DNA of 54,957 nt from Zygnema cylindricum. Taxonomy: Eukaryota > Streptophyta > Zygnematophyceae > Zygnematales > Zygnemataceae. A program made the position numbers and the translations under genes. The notes under the pieces are model-generated. The model had not been told where the DNA came from. It saw only the letters and a program-made list of their open reading frames with translations, and searched no databases. Where the stretch lies: positions 64,001 to 118,957 of the forward strand of contig JBBHKE010002047.1 in the NCBI GenBank assembly GCA_037447655.1. The letters are read 5' to 3'. This document shows, piece by piece, positions 19,677-31,363 of the stretch (positions are counted from its first letter, which is position 1; the number at the start of each line of letters is the position of its first letter).

Positions 19677-21120
19677 TGTTACAGTAATAGCAGATCGAAA
19701 TTGTTTTTCAAGGGGTGCTTAGATGTTATGATTATAGAGTACTAAATTTGGTAGACGTCCGCGAAAGAATCACGCTATTTGGAGTTATATTTTAAAAGTG
19801 ATAGCGATGGGTGTATTTAGGTGACAGTGTGGGGTCTAAATAACAAGTGGATATCATTGAAACGGGTTCAGGGTCAAATTAGTACAGAAAGTTCGCGTGT
19901 ATGTTTCATAAAGTTTTAATGAAACGTTTAGTATGCACGGTGGTTCGTTTCGTACAAATTTTAGTACGAAACGTCACTTTCACTTAAGGGAATTTAGGGC
20001 AAGGTTCCATTAGGGGGAAAATGACGTTGTTTACTGAAAGCCGTACCGTTTCATACAGTGCCGTACAAAAAATAAAAAAATGTCAGAAAAACAAGGCTAC
20101 TTAATGAGGGATTTGATTCTCCACGTTTACGGGCGTAAACGTGGACCGTCGGATGCATAATTGGATACGACGTCGTTTGACACTTTCAGTTTGCAATAAG
20201 TGACCCGGACTAGGTCAATTCTCAGCGCTTGAACGAATACCGTTGTGCCTCGTGGAAAAGTGAGCAAATACCCACGACAACCGCGCTACCATATGGGTAC
20301 ACGTCGCACATGACATGTGCCTTCCGCCAGGGAGGATGCGTGGCCACCGGAAGCCGGAAGAAAATATTTGACGGGAGATATTGTTTCACGCTTCTGTTGG
20401 TATCCACTAGCCATTCTGACATTTTCGTACGCTTTTACATATCTTACGCTTCGTCCGCCCGTACAGATTTCATTCAATACGTCGTACGAGTCACTTTTTA
20501 CCTTTCGCTGGTACAAATATGTGATCACAATTTGCTCTCAGAGATTCTTTGAAGATTGACAGAATCGTATTCATCTATAACGTGAACCAATCAAACTGTG
20601 CCACGCAAAACAAATGTCGGTTACTGACCCGACACAATCGAACGATCGCTTCAGTAAACGAATTTTTGACGTTTATTGAGAGCGCCTAATGGAACAACCC
20701 TCTTAGTAGTAAGTTTCGCGTGCAAAATTTGTTAAGCAAGATCGTGCGAAGTCGCGTTTCGTTTGGCGAGCACTTTTGCGAGTAAATGTTACGTAGTGAA
20801 ACGTAACGTTTGATTGGTTAGTAAAGTGCTAAGTAGTTAGTAAGTGATTTCGCACGCTTTTACATTGGTCAGTCCGAATCCTTGCTGATCAATGATTGAC
20901 CCAAGTAAAAGCCTGTTCAATGGAGCGTTGACTCTGGCCTAGCGAGTCCAAGGCGATGATGGATAAATAGTGAAGTGTAAGAGAAGAGTAGACATCTTTT
21001 CCTTTCGGAAAAGTTTGTGGAAATTCCGACTGATTCTGGTCTTGAGCGATTAATACCAAATTGGAGAAAATGCATTTTTGCATTGAAATCTCTTACTAAC
21101 TAAATAGTGTTTTAGTAGTT
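19677..21120 (+). repeat. Gypsy LTR, 5' three-quarters (split by inversion)
   Basis: Starts TGTTACAGTAATAGC and matches the reverse complement of 25348-26080 with scattered differences, ending abruptly after ...TTTTAGTAGTT. The missing last ~230 bp are at 32997-33225. A 706-bp MITE (19997-20702) lies inside it. Together the two parts give ~964 bp, the length of the intact LTR at 25113-26080. Confidence 0.8.
19997..20702. mobile_element. PIF/Harbinger-like MITE inserted in an LTR
   Basis: Ends GGGCAAGGTTCCATTAG and CTAATGGAACAACCCTC, with TTA directly repeated at 19994-19996 and 20703-20705. The sister LTR (around 25765) has the uninterrupted sequence with a single TTA, so the target site and its duplication are directly visible. 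It is non-coding. Confidence 0.85.
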
Positions 21121-21566
21121 TTGTTTAATAATTATAATTTGGGTCTTTGAAAAAAATAAATGTCGGTTGCAAACAGGCTTTCACTAATATAGGTAATCAT
21201 ATAAAATCTGACAAATCGTACAAAAATCGTACGTTCACACGGTCGAAATGTGGTTGCTGGACGAATATGTGAGAACGTGATATTTGACAACCCGATTATA
21301 TCCCCTTTTTAGAGCGCACTTTCTCATGCGTCCGCGGTTACTAAATCTCATTAATTATTCTTTTTCATTTAAAAACCTACTATTTTGTACGGTTTGATAC
21401 TTTCCGTTCACCACACAAATTAAATGATGACGTACTTCCGTTTTGTACGGTACTAAAAAACTAACCCTAAATAGAGTAAAGAAAAAAATAGAATGAACTA
21501 CGCTAATGGAGAAAAAAAAAAGCGGGACGGAATTAGCGTACACAAAGTTAGTAGCGATTGGCGGTG
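21121..21566 (-). mobile_element. Half of a TA-flanked MITE (left part, inverted)
   Basis: Reverse complement of 33921-about 34369, ending in GGCGGTG followed by TA (21567-21568). It begins exactly where LTR sequence stops. The complementary ~104 bp lie at 33231-33334. The two halves make about 550 bp versus 558 bp for the intact copy. Confidence 0.8.
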
Positions 21567-22297
21567 TAGTATACAACGTACTATAATTTTTCCATTTATC
21601 GCTGATAAGGAATTTGTTGGTCTCGGAGCAATATATCGGGACCCGTGACTGCTCGATACCGATAGCTACCAGTAACGGTGCCATCACGATTAATTAATTG
21701 CTGATACACAACACTTACTAAAAGAAAATGGTCGATCACACGAGCGGACGAGCCTTTTAAAATTTAATCGATAAATAAATGATATTAAACAGTTAAAGGG
21801 CTTAATTTACTACGGCTTAAATGATACGGCGTACGACCACATATGTGTCGGAATGCTTACGCCTGTGCGTCGAAGTACGTGGCAGTACACTAGGAGTTTA
21901 CCGTATACGAAATGTTTTCTGTTATATTCTGCAGCGGGTGCGCTCTTTCCTGCTATATTGACGGGGCCGAATTTTAAAACGACGTGATTTACCAAGAATC
22001 GACCCTGATTTTTGGATACATTATTGAAAACATAATTTTTGCGTCAAAAATTAAGGGTGAAATTACCCCGTTACACAAGTCTCTTTTGTTTGTACAGGTA
22101 CGTCAGGTGAGGTACAATCAAACGGTCAACCGAATAACTGCCGTCTACAAACTTTCCTTCAACATTTGGGGTAAATTTGTTCTCATGTAATCACCTAATG
22201 AGATTTTTTTTTGGCAGAACGCCGGACATTTCTGACAGGCGACGTGTCATTTTTTGGCTTTCTCCTCATTGTAGAGAGAATGACCTGTCGTAGCTAA
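21567..22297. other. Intergenic DNA with one dispersed-repeat end
   Basis: 21590-21715 is the end of an AGTGTTGTGTATC-type element (ends ...GATACACAACACT). The rest is AT-rich with gtac words and no supported gene. Confidence 0.5.
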
Positions 22298-23047
22298 GGG
22301 TGCGTCTCCATGTACTTGTAACTTAGAGAAATTACTTTGTTTTTTAGCGTAGAAATTACTTTATTTTTTAGCGTAGATCCGGCGGACCCGGATTTCAAGT
22401 GTCCCTATGTGTAAAAACGGAATTAAAACTTAAAGGTGTGACGATTGTATAAGTTGACATGCCCATGACGGCTGTCAATGTCTACAATTTGTGATTTTCC
22501 AAATTGTTCGTGACGTCGCATAATTGTACGGTGAGAGGCGGCGAGTGCGAGTTGATGTGGCGCCCTCAGAGATTTCTCACGTTTTCGTGAAATGGCATCG
22601 GAATCTTCAGATCCCGTGAAATGGAAAAAATCGGTATTGAACGAAACCTGACAAAACGAAACAAATTCTGTACTTTGATGGACGCAAACGGACAAAACTC
22701 ACCGAATTGTGTATTTTTCGTCGTCACTTGAATTCATTTGATTTTTTTTATAAAAAAATCTACACGTGTGAATACGTAATATTATTTGTTAACCAAAAAT
22801 ACTTTGTTTTAAAAAACATCGCGCATGATTTTTAAAGAAAAGTTTGAAGATGACGTTTTTTGGCGTGGCAGTGGGTCGAAGAACACAAGACGACAACATG
22901 TAGTACATCTTAAATTCGATGATGACGCAAAATGTACTTCTCTTTTTTTCTATTTTTTTGAACAATTAACACTTACGGGGTACGGCGCTAAGTTTTAGAG
23001 GAAAACGACAGAAAAAAACCGTTACTTAGGCACATGGAGACGCACCC
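22298..23047. mobile_element. Second TAA-flanked TIR element (PIF/Harbinger-like)
   Basis: A 750-bp element with perfect 16-bp inverted ends GGGTGCGTCTCCATGT, flanked by TAA at 22295-22297 and 23048-23050. The terminal sequence differs from the 1311-2104 family, so it is a separate family. A 90-codon frame on the minus strand (22423-22695) shows no transposase motif. Confidence 0.75.
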
Positions 23048-24149
23048 TAAAACAACTTCCAATTGTTCATGCTGACGATCATTTTTAGTTGCCGATTTTG
23101 GTTTCAGGTATCGCGATCATCGTATAGTATAATATCGTCAAAGATATTTTCATTCACCATAATATCGAATGCTCCTAACCGTACTGTACAGTACACCGCC
23201 AATCGCTATTAGAGTAAATAACGCTAATTCGGTGCCCTTTTTTGAAATATAAAAAACTTGAAATACAGTCCATAATTATATTTTTCCCTTTATGCCTTTT
23301 AGGGTTCTTTTGTTTATTAGCGTTAATAACGGAAGTGCACCGCAATATTTATAGTGTGGTGTACAGACAAGTTTTTCCGAACCAAAATGTACTTTTTGAA
23401 ATAAAAATGTACAAAAAGTCATTTAATATAATTGCGCAAGCATGTGAATGTGCACTGGGAAAAGAGACGCAAACTCGAATATTCAGATTTTGGCATAAGA
23501 ATTGTCAAATTTTGTACAAATACATATATTGATGTAGACATCAGTACGGCAAGCATTCATTATTCGAAAAAACCCAAATTACGTGTTCTAAATTGACTCG
23601 CGCCACGCAAGCTACGATCCAATAGTGAATATCCTTCAAATTTTTAGCACCAACAAACTTAACTTCAAATCTTTACTTGCGTACCATGTATCTGCGTACG
23701 AAGTCACCATACGACAAAACTTTTATACTTTTTTACAAACGCCAGTCTGTACGCCAACTCATTTTTTAGGATTTATGTTTTCGAAAATAACGAATGTCCT
23801 TTGAGAGAAATAGTGTGACGAACAAAAGTTATCAAAAACAACGTGACGAAGGAATGTTACGAAATTTCGTTTTTATTTTTGGTTGTATTTTGGAAAACGC
23901 GTGTCATGTGCAAATATTAAAAAATTTCGTTGGTTTTACATCATGGCACGTAGCTTAATCGTCCAACGTGTCACAATTTTTTTTTCTGTATCTACCAACC
24001 CACCTCCTCGAGGTGGGTTGACAGTTACACAGAAAATGAAGCGAACGCCTCGTAGATGAACATCCGACGGTTAATATTACCTCTTAGACCTTTGGAGAGT
24101 ATCGGCAAAGATTATCTGTAATGTTGTTTTTCTTATAAAAACAAAATAA
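23048..24149. other. Intergenic AT-rich DNA
   Basis: Contains an isolated TA-flanked-family end near 23190 (CACCGCCAATCGCTATTAGA) and a short perfect hairpin near 24002-24018 (CCTCGAGG core within CCACCTCGAGGTGG). No gene is recognised. Confidence 0.45.
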
Positions 24150-24640
24150 GGGTGAACTTCCATTAGAGGAAAAGTGGTGTTGTTTACTGGATGTCGTACA
24201 CTTTTGTACAGATTCGTACAAGTTTCTTTTTTTTGTCATACGAAACAATTTGTATCATGTTTACTGGATCGCTCCAATATTATAGGCGTAATTATCGACC
24301 GTTTGATTTTAAGCTTTTCTAGATTCGCGGAACAATTGCGCACGTCGTCCAGTGTGAAGATACTCTCATCACCGAGGAGAGTATCTCCAAACTGGACGAT
24401 CGCGCACATCGTCCAGTTTGAAGAGAGTCTCTTCAAACTGGACCATGTGCACGATGTACACCCAAGACGATGTGCGCCATGTTCAAGTGAAGAGTAAAAA
24501 AAACCGCGAAGAGAACCGAACACGTCGTACACGCCATCCATTGTCCACAATTTGCCGCGCTTTCACTCTATTAACACACGTAAAAGTGTGACGGATGTCA
24601 CATAAAACGGCAGAGGCTTTCCGTTGGAGGAGGGCGTTCA
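24150..24640. mobile_element. PIF/Harbinger-like MITE, right end degraded
   Basis: Starts GGGTGAACTTCCATTAGAGG after TAA (24147-24149), as in the 1311-2104 family. The right end is not clear. The interior contains an unusual hairpin cascade (24333-24450). The right border is approximate. Confidence 0.45.
24404..24450. repeat. 47-nt near-perfect hairpin within a cascade
   Basis: Arms of 23 bp with one mismatch around a single-base loop; the inner arm is GTCCAGTTTGAAGAGA and its exact complement. A second, looser hairpin with related arms (GTCCAGTGTGAAGATACTC / GAGTATCTCCAAACTGGAC) occupies about 24333-24403. The GTCCAGTTTGAAGA word therefore appears in both orientations several times. Confidence 0.8.
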
Positions 24641-24711
24641 AACAAAAGCCATTGCAGTGAAGAAGATAGGGTTTGTTAGAAACCCTGATGAAGGTTTAAA
24701 TAGTACGTTAG

Positions 24712-25112
24712 AGCCATAGTTGTTCAAATCGCGCGAATTTTCCCTTTTTTCCCATTAAAACGTATAATTCGTGACTTTTGAATAAATTGGAAAAAAGCGC
24801 GATGTATTTTCTGTCCGGTAAAATGCATGGAGAGTCTATGTAAAAGGTACAAAGTTTACTGTAAATTGTACAATTTTTTACAGTAATGTATGAAATTTAA
24901 CGAAAACGCGCGTCGCAATTATTGGTATTTTCTGTCCATTAAACTAAACAAAAAATACACGGAACATGCACGTTCATTTTTTGAAAATGTACGGACATTT
25001 TAAAAAATATACGTTGGATTCTACGCTATTTATGATTTCACACATGTGCAGGCGTGTGCTATTTTAGAGATAGAGAGTGAAGGCGGCCATGGCTGCCTAT
25101 CGCACAAACGGT
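24712..25112 (-). repeat. Remainder of the ~730-bp TIR satellite unit (inverted)
   Basis: Reverse complement of the last ~400 bp of the unit in 17347-19676, beginning CCATAGTTGTTCAAATC preceded by TTAGAG. It borders the gypsy LTR at 25113. About 93 bp of the unit are missing between this part and the part ending at 19676. Confidence 0.8.
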
Positions 25113-26080
25113 TGTAACAGGATCTCCTACCTCTCAAAAAATCCCATTAGTACAAACAATCCCACCCACACATTCCACACATTGGAAAATACACATCCAT
25201 ATTGGACAATACCCACATAAGGATAAACTTTAAATTAGAAGAAGCTTTTGTCCACATAACATTAGCTTGGTCTTTTGCCCTCGTGGCTCAACCTTTCTTA
25301 TTAAAGTGTTTTCCACTACTCTCTACTCTTAATAATTCTATCTCTTAACTACTAAAACACTATTTAGTTAGTAAGAGATTTCAATACAAAAATGCCTTAT
25401 CTCCAATTTGGTATTAATCTTTCAAGTCCAAGATCAGTCGGAATTTCCACAAACGTTTCCCAAAGGAAAAGATGTCTACTCTCCTCATACACTTCACTAT
25501 TTATCCATCATCGCCTTGGACTCGCTAGGCAAGAGTCAACGATCCATTGAACAGGCTTTTCCCTGGGCCAATCATTGATCAGCAAGGATTCGGACTGACC
25601 AATGCAAAAGCGTGCGAAATCTCTTACTAACTACTTAGCACTTTACTAACAAATCAAACGTTACGTTTACTACGTATCATTTACGTGCAAAAGTGTTCGC
25701 CAAACCAAATGCGACTTCGCACGATCTTGCTTAACAAATTTCGCACGCGAAACTTACTACTAAATTCTCTTAAGTGAAAGTGACGTTTCGTACTAAAATT
25801 TGTACGAAACGAACCACCGTGCAAACTAAACGTTTCATTAGAACTTTATGAAACATACATGCGAACTTTCGGTACTAATTTGTCCCTTAACCCGTTTCAA
25901 TGATACCCACTTGTTATTTAGACCCCACGCTGTCACCTTAATACACCCATCGCTATAATTTTTAAAATATAACTCCAAATAGCGTGACTCTTTCGTCGAC
26001 ATCTACCAAATTTAGTACTCTATAATCCTAACACCTAAATACCCCTTTATAAAAAAGTTCAATTTGTTATTACTGTTACA
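25113..26080 (-). repeat. Gypsy 3' LTR (intact)
   Basis: 968 bp. Transcript-sense start is TGTAACAGTAATA and end is CCTGTTACA, giving perfect 8-bp inverted LTR ends. Its first ~230 plus-strand bases match 32997-33225 and the rest matches 19677-21120 inverted. Confidence 0.9.
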
Positions 26081-26258
26081 TCATCCCCTCCTTATTCTTA
26101 ACTGACCTCAGTTAAAACACCTTTAATTCTACCAAATTTAGTACTCTATAATCATAACACCTAAATACCCCTATATAAAAAAGTTCAATTTGCTATTACT
26201 GTTACATCATCCCCTCCTTATTTTTAACTGACCTCAGTTAAAACACCTTTAATTCTCA
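25955..26258. repeat. 126-bp tandem duplication of LTR start plus polypurine tract
   Basis: The sequence containing 'ctctataat...aaatacccct...gttcaattt', TTACTGTTACA and 'tcatcccctccttatt...cctcagttaaaacacc' occurs twice, with LTR-type ends at 26080 and 26206. Each copy has the polypurine tract AAGGAGGGGATGA in minus-strand sense next to TGTAACAG. Confidence 0.85.
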
Positions 26259-26659
26259 AGACGGGACTTCTATATTTTTATCCCTCCAATACCTCTATAA
26301 AAACTCAAAATTTTAATCCACTAAAGTCAACTCATCCTCAAGCCTTCCTAGATAATACTTTTGCCAGAATATAGTATCGTCGACCTTGAACCGTTGACCA
26401 ACCCAATCTATTACCCATTTGTGGACTTCAGGTTCTATAATTATTCAGGGATCAAATTCCAATTCTCTTTCGGTTGGTCAAAGATTTGATGGTTTGCATT
26501 GGATGATTTGTATCACTGGATGAATTTTTGTTGAAGGCGGAAAGTCAAATTTGGTAGCAACTGACGATATCATCTCGATTACAGTAAATGGTCCAGTGTA
26601 CTTAGGAGCAAATTTCCCGTAGGATCCCATTCTCCCTTGATCTTGCACCTATAATGAGT

Positions 26660-27740
26660 TGTAGAAAGCCAAACCTTTTAACCTCTGCGTAACACCCAAT
26701 CACCCCGTTTGCGGTTAGCATTTAATTCTTGCTTCCTTTGTGCCTCCACTAATGCACCCCAGACAGTTTTCCAAACTGTTTGAACGTATTCCCAAAACTC
26801 TGTTCCAGAACCTCTATTCTCTTGAGTGACCCCTGTTACTAAGTCTAATGCTTCTCTAGGTTGGTATCCGTATGCAACTTTAAATGGTGAGAATCCTAGA
26901 CTAATATGTTTACATGAATTGTATGCAAATTCCATAAATGGCAGTTTAGATTCCCATGTGTTATGAACTCCAGTGCAAACAATTCTAAGCATTTCTTCTA
27001 GTGTAGGATCATCTTTTCTGTCTGTCCATCTGCTTGAGGATGATAAACGGTACTCATTTTCAATTCAAAGCCTAAGTTTTGCTGTAGTTCTTTCCAAAAA
27101 GCAGACGTAAATTTAGAATCTCTATCACTGACTATAGATAGAGGGACTCCATGATGCCTGCCCACGTTGTCAAAATATAACTTTGCAATATCTACAACTG
27201 AATAAGTGGTTTTGCAAGCGGTAAAGATTGCCATTTTACTGAACCTATCGACTACGACCATCATACTGTCATTCGTTTTAGATGTAGCAGGCAACGTGAC
27301 AATAAAATCCACACTGACACATTCCCACGTTCTTTCGAGATATCCAAAGGTTTTAAGAGACCTTTAGGTTTTTGGGTACTAGGTTTACTCTGTTGGCAAG
27401 GGACATAACTTTCTACGTGTTTTGACACCTCATTTGCCATCCCAAGACAAAACAATCTACTTTGTAATCGACTAAGAGTTTTATCTCAACCTAGATGTCC
27501 TAAATCCTCATAAGATTTCCGTAAAATTTGTTTTCTTAAGTCTCCTACTTCAGGAATGCATAATCTACCCCCAATTTGCAAATAGAGTAAACCATCCTCT
27601 AGTCTAAAGTTTTTGACACGACTCTCATTCAATGGGTTAGAATTTTCTCCCGAAATATTCTTGCAAATCACAGCAAAATAAGGATCTTTATTATAACCAT
27701 TCCCCAGAGTATCTAAAAACAATTCATCATGAACCATAAA
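26660..27740 (-). pseudogene. Gypsy integrase remnant
   Basis: Three pieces in series with stops and frame changes. A zinc-binding-like N-part (IGGRLCIPEV...) lies at 27486-27737, degraded at 27261-27455. The catalytic core (MDFIVTLPATSKTNDSMM, VSDRDSKFTSAFWKEL, HPQADGQTE) lies at 26998-27312. The C-terminal part (WESKLPFMEFAYN, SPFKVAYGYQP) lies at 26678-26992. The Asp and Glu catalytic landmarks are recognisable but the frame is not continuous. Confidence 0.85.
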
Positions 27741-27749
27741 CTTATTTCA

Positions 27750-29114
27750 AAAATTATACTTAAAGGATCTGCGACTACATTTGTCTTCCCAGGAATATGT
27801 TTGATATTAAATTTGAAATATGCTAATTTCTGCATCCTCCTTACTTGTCTGCCAGTCATAATCTGTGCATCACTTAACCTCTGTAAATAAGAGAGTGCTT
27901 TATTATCACAATGAATTGGAAATTCTTTATTATGCAAATAACAGCGCTATTTCACCAATCAATGTACAATTGCAAGTAATTCCTTTTCCTGTGCTGTATA
28001 GCTTTTTTCAGCATCATTGAATTTTTTGGACTCAAAAGCAATAGGATGAAAGTGTTTGTCGACTTTTTGACTTATGACTACACCTAGACCTTTATCAGAT
28101 TCATCTTTAGTGATTAGAACTTCAAATTCCCCAGCAGGGTCAAGATACACCCGAATAGGGGTAGAGGTGAATTTCCTTTTTAGTTCGTCGAATGCTCCCT
28201 CCCGATTAGCTCCCTACACAGACGTCTCGTTCTCCCGAAGTAAATCCGTCAAAGGTGCGGCGATCACACTGAAGTTCCTGATAAATTTCCTGTAATAAGT
28301 GGCCAATGCCAAAAACGATATAACTTCTGTGACAGTAGTAGGTTGTTTCCAATTTTGGATTGCTAAAATTTGGATGGATCTGTTTTAACACCTTCCCCAC
28401 TAACTATGTGTCCCAAAAATAATTGTTCACTTTTAAGAAAGCTGGATTTTGACAATTTTCCATATAATTTTCTTTCTCTTAACCTTTCAAACACTCTTCT
28501 TAAATGAATTACATGTTGTTATTTAGATTCACTGTAAACTAAAATATCATCTATAAACACTTGGACAAACTCATCTATGTAACCTGAAAAGGTTTGATTC
28601 ATTAATCTTTGGTAAGTAGGCGGTGCCTTCGTTAAGCCGAATGGCATCAGTATCCATTCGAAATGATCCATCCTAGTTTGAAAAATGTTTTATCAACATC
28701 TTCAATTCTAATTGGCAAGTGATTAAAGCCACTACGCAGGTCAATCAACGAAAATATTTTAGCACCTTTTAAATGATCTATCAAATCAGAAATTAAAGGT
28801 AACGGACACTTATCCTTCACCGTAATCTTGTTTAGACTACGATAATCGACACACATTTTCAACGTTCCGTCGTTTTTTTTGACGAAGAGAACTGGTGCTC
28901 CATACGGTGATTTGTCGGGCTGAATATGTCCTTTCTCTAAGAGTTCCTTGATCTGTTTCTTTAACTCCTTCTGCTCAAAGAAAACGTGTTTATAAATTCC
29001 TGTGATAGGAGGATTACATCCAGGTTCAAGGTTAATAACATGTTCAACATCTCGGAAAGGTGGCATTCCCGAAGGTAAATCACTTGGGAAAACATCTTGA
29101 AATTCAAGAATCAA
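27750..29114 (-). pseudogene. Gypsy reverse transcriptase and RNase H remnant
   Basis: RT fingers and palm are readable ([52 protein letters not shown]), then a frameshift near 28680. The palm continues in another frame with an F-I-D-D catalytic motif near 28540. RNase H pieces follow (FEVLITKDESDKGLG at 27959-28150; DNKALSYLQRLSD and PGKTNVVADPLS at 27713-27937). Multiple stops make it non-functional. Confidence 0.88.
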
Positions 29115-29250
29115 ATCCTCAACAACAACATCAAATGTATTAATGTCAATTACAAAATCAGATTTTAGTTTTTCGAAAGTTTTAGTGGTGTTTGATTTAG
29201 TGATGACATCAATGTAAGTGTTTTCTTCCCTCTCTTCATCAGTAACTGCC

Positions 29251-29898
29251 TCAGTTACTAATAACAGTTACTAATAACAAGAAATTATGATTTGTTTTGT
29301 CTTTTAAGTGCATTTTAAATTGCTTAGCAGATATCAAACCCTCCACTCCCAATCTGTTTATGTTATTTATATGAATCCTTTGCAATTTCTTAGATGCTAC
29401 TGCTTTCAAAACCTTCCAACCATTTTCAGACTTCACTTTTAAAGTGTTAATTTCCCCATTAATTTGAGAATTATGTTTTGTTATCCAAGGCTTTCCCAAA
29501 ATTAGTTCCTCACTTCCCAAATTCATTATTTCACACACAACTTTCATTTTATGACCCTGAATATCCACTTCAATTGTGTCAGTTTGTAAATCTAATATGA
29601 ACTTATTACCATTTGCCACTTGAACATGTAAAGGTTTTTCCCTTATGACATTAAAAATTATATTTTCCTCTACAAACTTATGTGAAATGAAATTATGTGT
29701 AGCACATGAATCAACCATTACTCTTAATGGTTTTCCCTCCACTAAAGACTCGAATCTAATAAAACTGTGTCTGGTGTCATCATTATTTAACTGTCCTAAC
29801 TTATGTCTGTTGTTGAGAATTTTTTCAGAAGGATTTTTCAAACTATGCAATGTAGCGAGAATCATAAAAAATTGAGCTATCCTAACCTTTCCATTCAT
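29251..29898 (-). pseudogene. Gypsy retropepsin-like protease region
   Basis: An open 215-codon frame with a retropepsin fold signature: VMVDSCATHNFISHKF, then the ILGKPWITKHN strand equivalent to the ILG motif. The catalytic triad that is normally Asp-Ser/Thr-Gly-Ala reads Asp-Ser-Cys-Ala, a substitution at the invariant Gly. A 13-bp tandem duplication (CAGTTACTAATAA) lies at its 3' end near 29250-29275. Confidence 0.85.
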
Positions 29899-30004
29899 TA
29901 ATTTTCCCCTTAGAGTTAACTCTTTAACATCTGGATTTGGTTAACTCAACTGAGGACTTTGAGTTAGTCCTTTTCGTTTCCCACCTCTTGGGCTTCCTGC
30001 TCAG

Positions 30005-31363
30005 CTAGGTATAATGCAATATCCTCTTGAGACCTTCAATCACGTCGACTATTTTGAGAGAACCTTTATCTGTACAGTCCTTGGCGTAATGATCTTGACC
30101 TTTGCATTTGAAACAAGTGACTTTTTTTTTGGGTTTTGTGCACTCTCTACTAAAATGTCCCTCCTCTCCACAGTTACAACAATTAATATTTTTCAGTTGT
30201 GCACACTCAAATGCTCTATGACCCTTTTTCTCACAAATAGTGCATGTGGGGATGGTAAGGTTAGGCTTCTGAGCCTTAATACTTGGTTTAGGACTCTTAA
30301 TGTATCCCCCTCTATTGCTAAATTTATTTTCTGCATTAACAATCTGTCCACCCTTCTGATTTCCCCTGAAAATATTTTGCGTATTCACCAGACCAACATT
30401 CAAACCCTCATCCACAAATTCCCCCTCATCTCACTCTGATTCTTCATTCAAATTACCCCTAAATGATCTAGTTTCCCGATTATACCCCAACTGATCCTCT
30501 AATTCCAATGCCTTGTCTTGTAATTCTTTCAAATTACTAAATTTTTGATGTTTCAATTGTGATTTCAGTATAGGATTTAGATAATTTAAGAAATGCAACT
30601 CAGCCATTTCATCAGTCAAACCTATGACGTGAATGCTAGATGAGTCAAATTCCACAATGTAATCCTTCACAGATCCAGTATGCTTACAGTTGAACCACTT
30701 TTTTTCCATTCTGGATTTAAAAGTGACAGACAAGAATTGCGATTTGATCGCGGTTTTAAAAGTTTCCCAATCAGCATTATCATGAATCAATTTAGACCTT
30801 CTCTGAGTGTAATACCAAATATGAGAATCGCCTTTCAGACAGCTAACAGCAAAAGAAGTGTAATCGTCACGATCACAATTTTAGATTCCAAATAATACTC
30901 CATATGAAAAATCCAAGCATCCAACTCATCAATCTTCTTACCACCAAACGATGGTGCCTCATTAATAAACAATTTCAGATCATTTTTCTTTTTAGGTCTA
31001 TCATGATCATCCTCCCTAAAACTGGCATTCCTTTTACTACTCTCACCCTTTTGGTCATTCATATCATTCTTGGTGTGAATTAAATTAATAAGCTCATGTA
31101 ATTTCACATTGGAAACCTTCCTCATCTTCATCCTCGGTGATGGTGGCAGCTGTTCTACCAACTGTAGAGGCGGAGGTGCCAGAAAAACGTGTCCCTCCAA
31201 ACCCAGGTGGAGGTGGGCATCGAATTTGTCCAGACACTATGCCCCATAGATGCTTCTCAAATAGTTCTCCCTCCATCATCATTTCCCAATAAAGAAAGTG
31301 TGATCCATCAAATATGGGCACCCTAGAGGGTGGGCCCATAACCTGAAATTCTGTGGTCTCCAT
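30005..31363 (-). pseudogene. Gypsy gag with three CCHC zinc knuckles
   Basis: Starts at Met 31363 (METTEFQVMGPPSRVPIFDG). The capsid-like segment (APSFGGKKIDELDAWIFHME) is followed by a frameshift near 30840, then a readable helical region (30431-30790). A stop follows, and then three zinc knuckles, C-x2-C-x4-H-x4-C, at 30050-30250 (CTICEKKGHRAFEC, CCNCGEEGHFSREC, CFKCKGQDHYAKDC). At least two frame breaks. Confidence 0.85.

Noticed and set aside
19677-21120. Independent solo LTR
   Set aside because: It lacks the last quarter, which is present at 32997-33225, and a half-MITE follows at the break; an inversion explains both.
22423-22695. 90-codon gene in a TIR element
   Set aside because: No transposase motif; the frame lies wholly inside a non-autonomous element.
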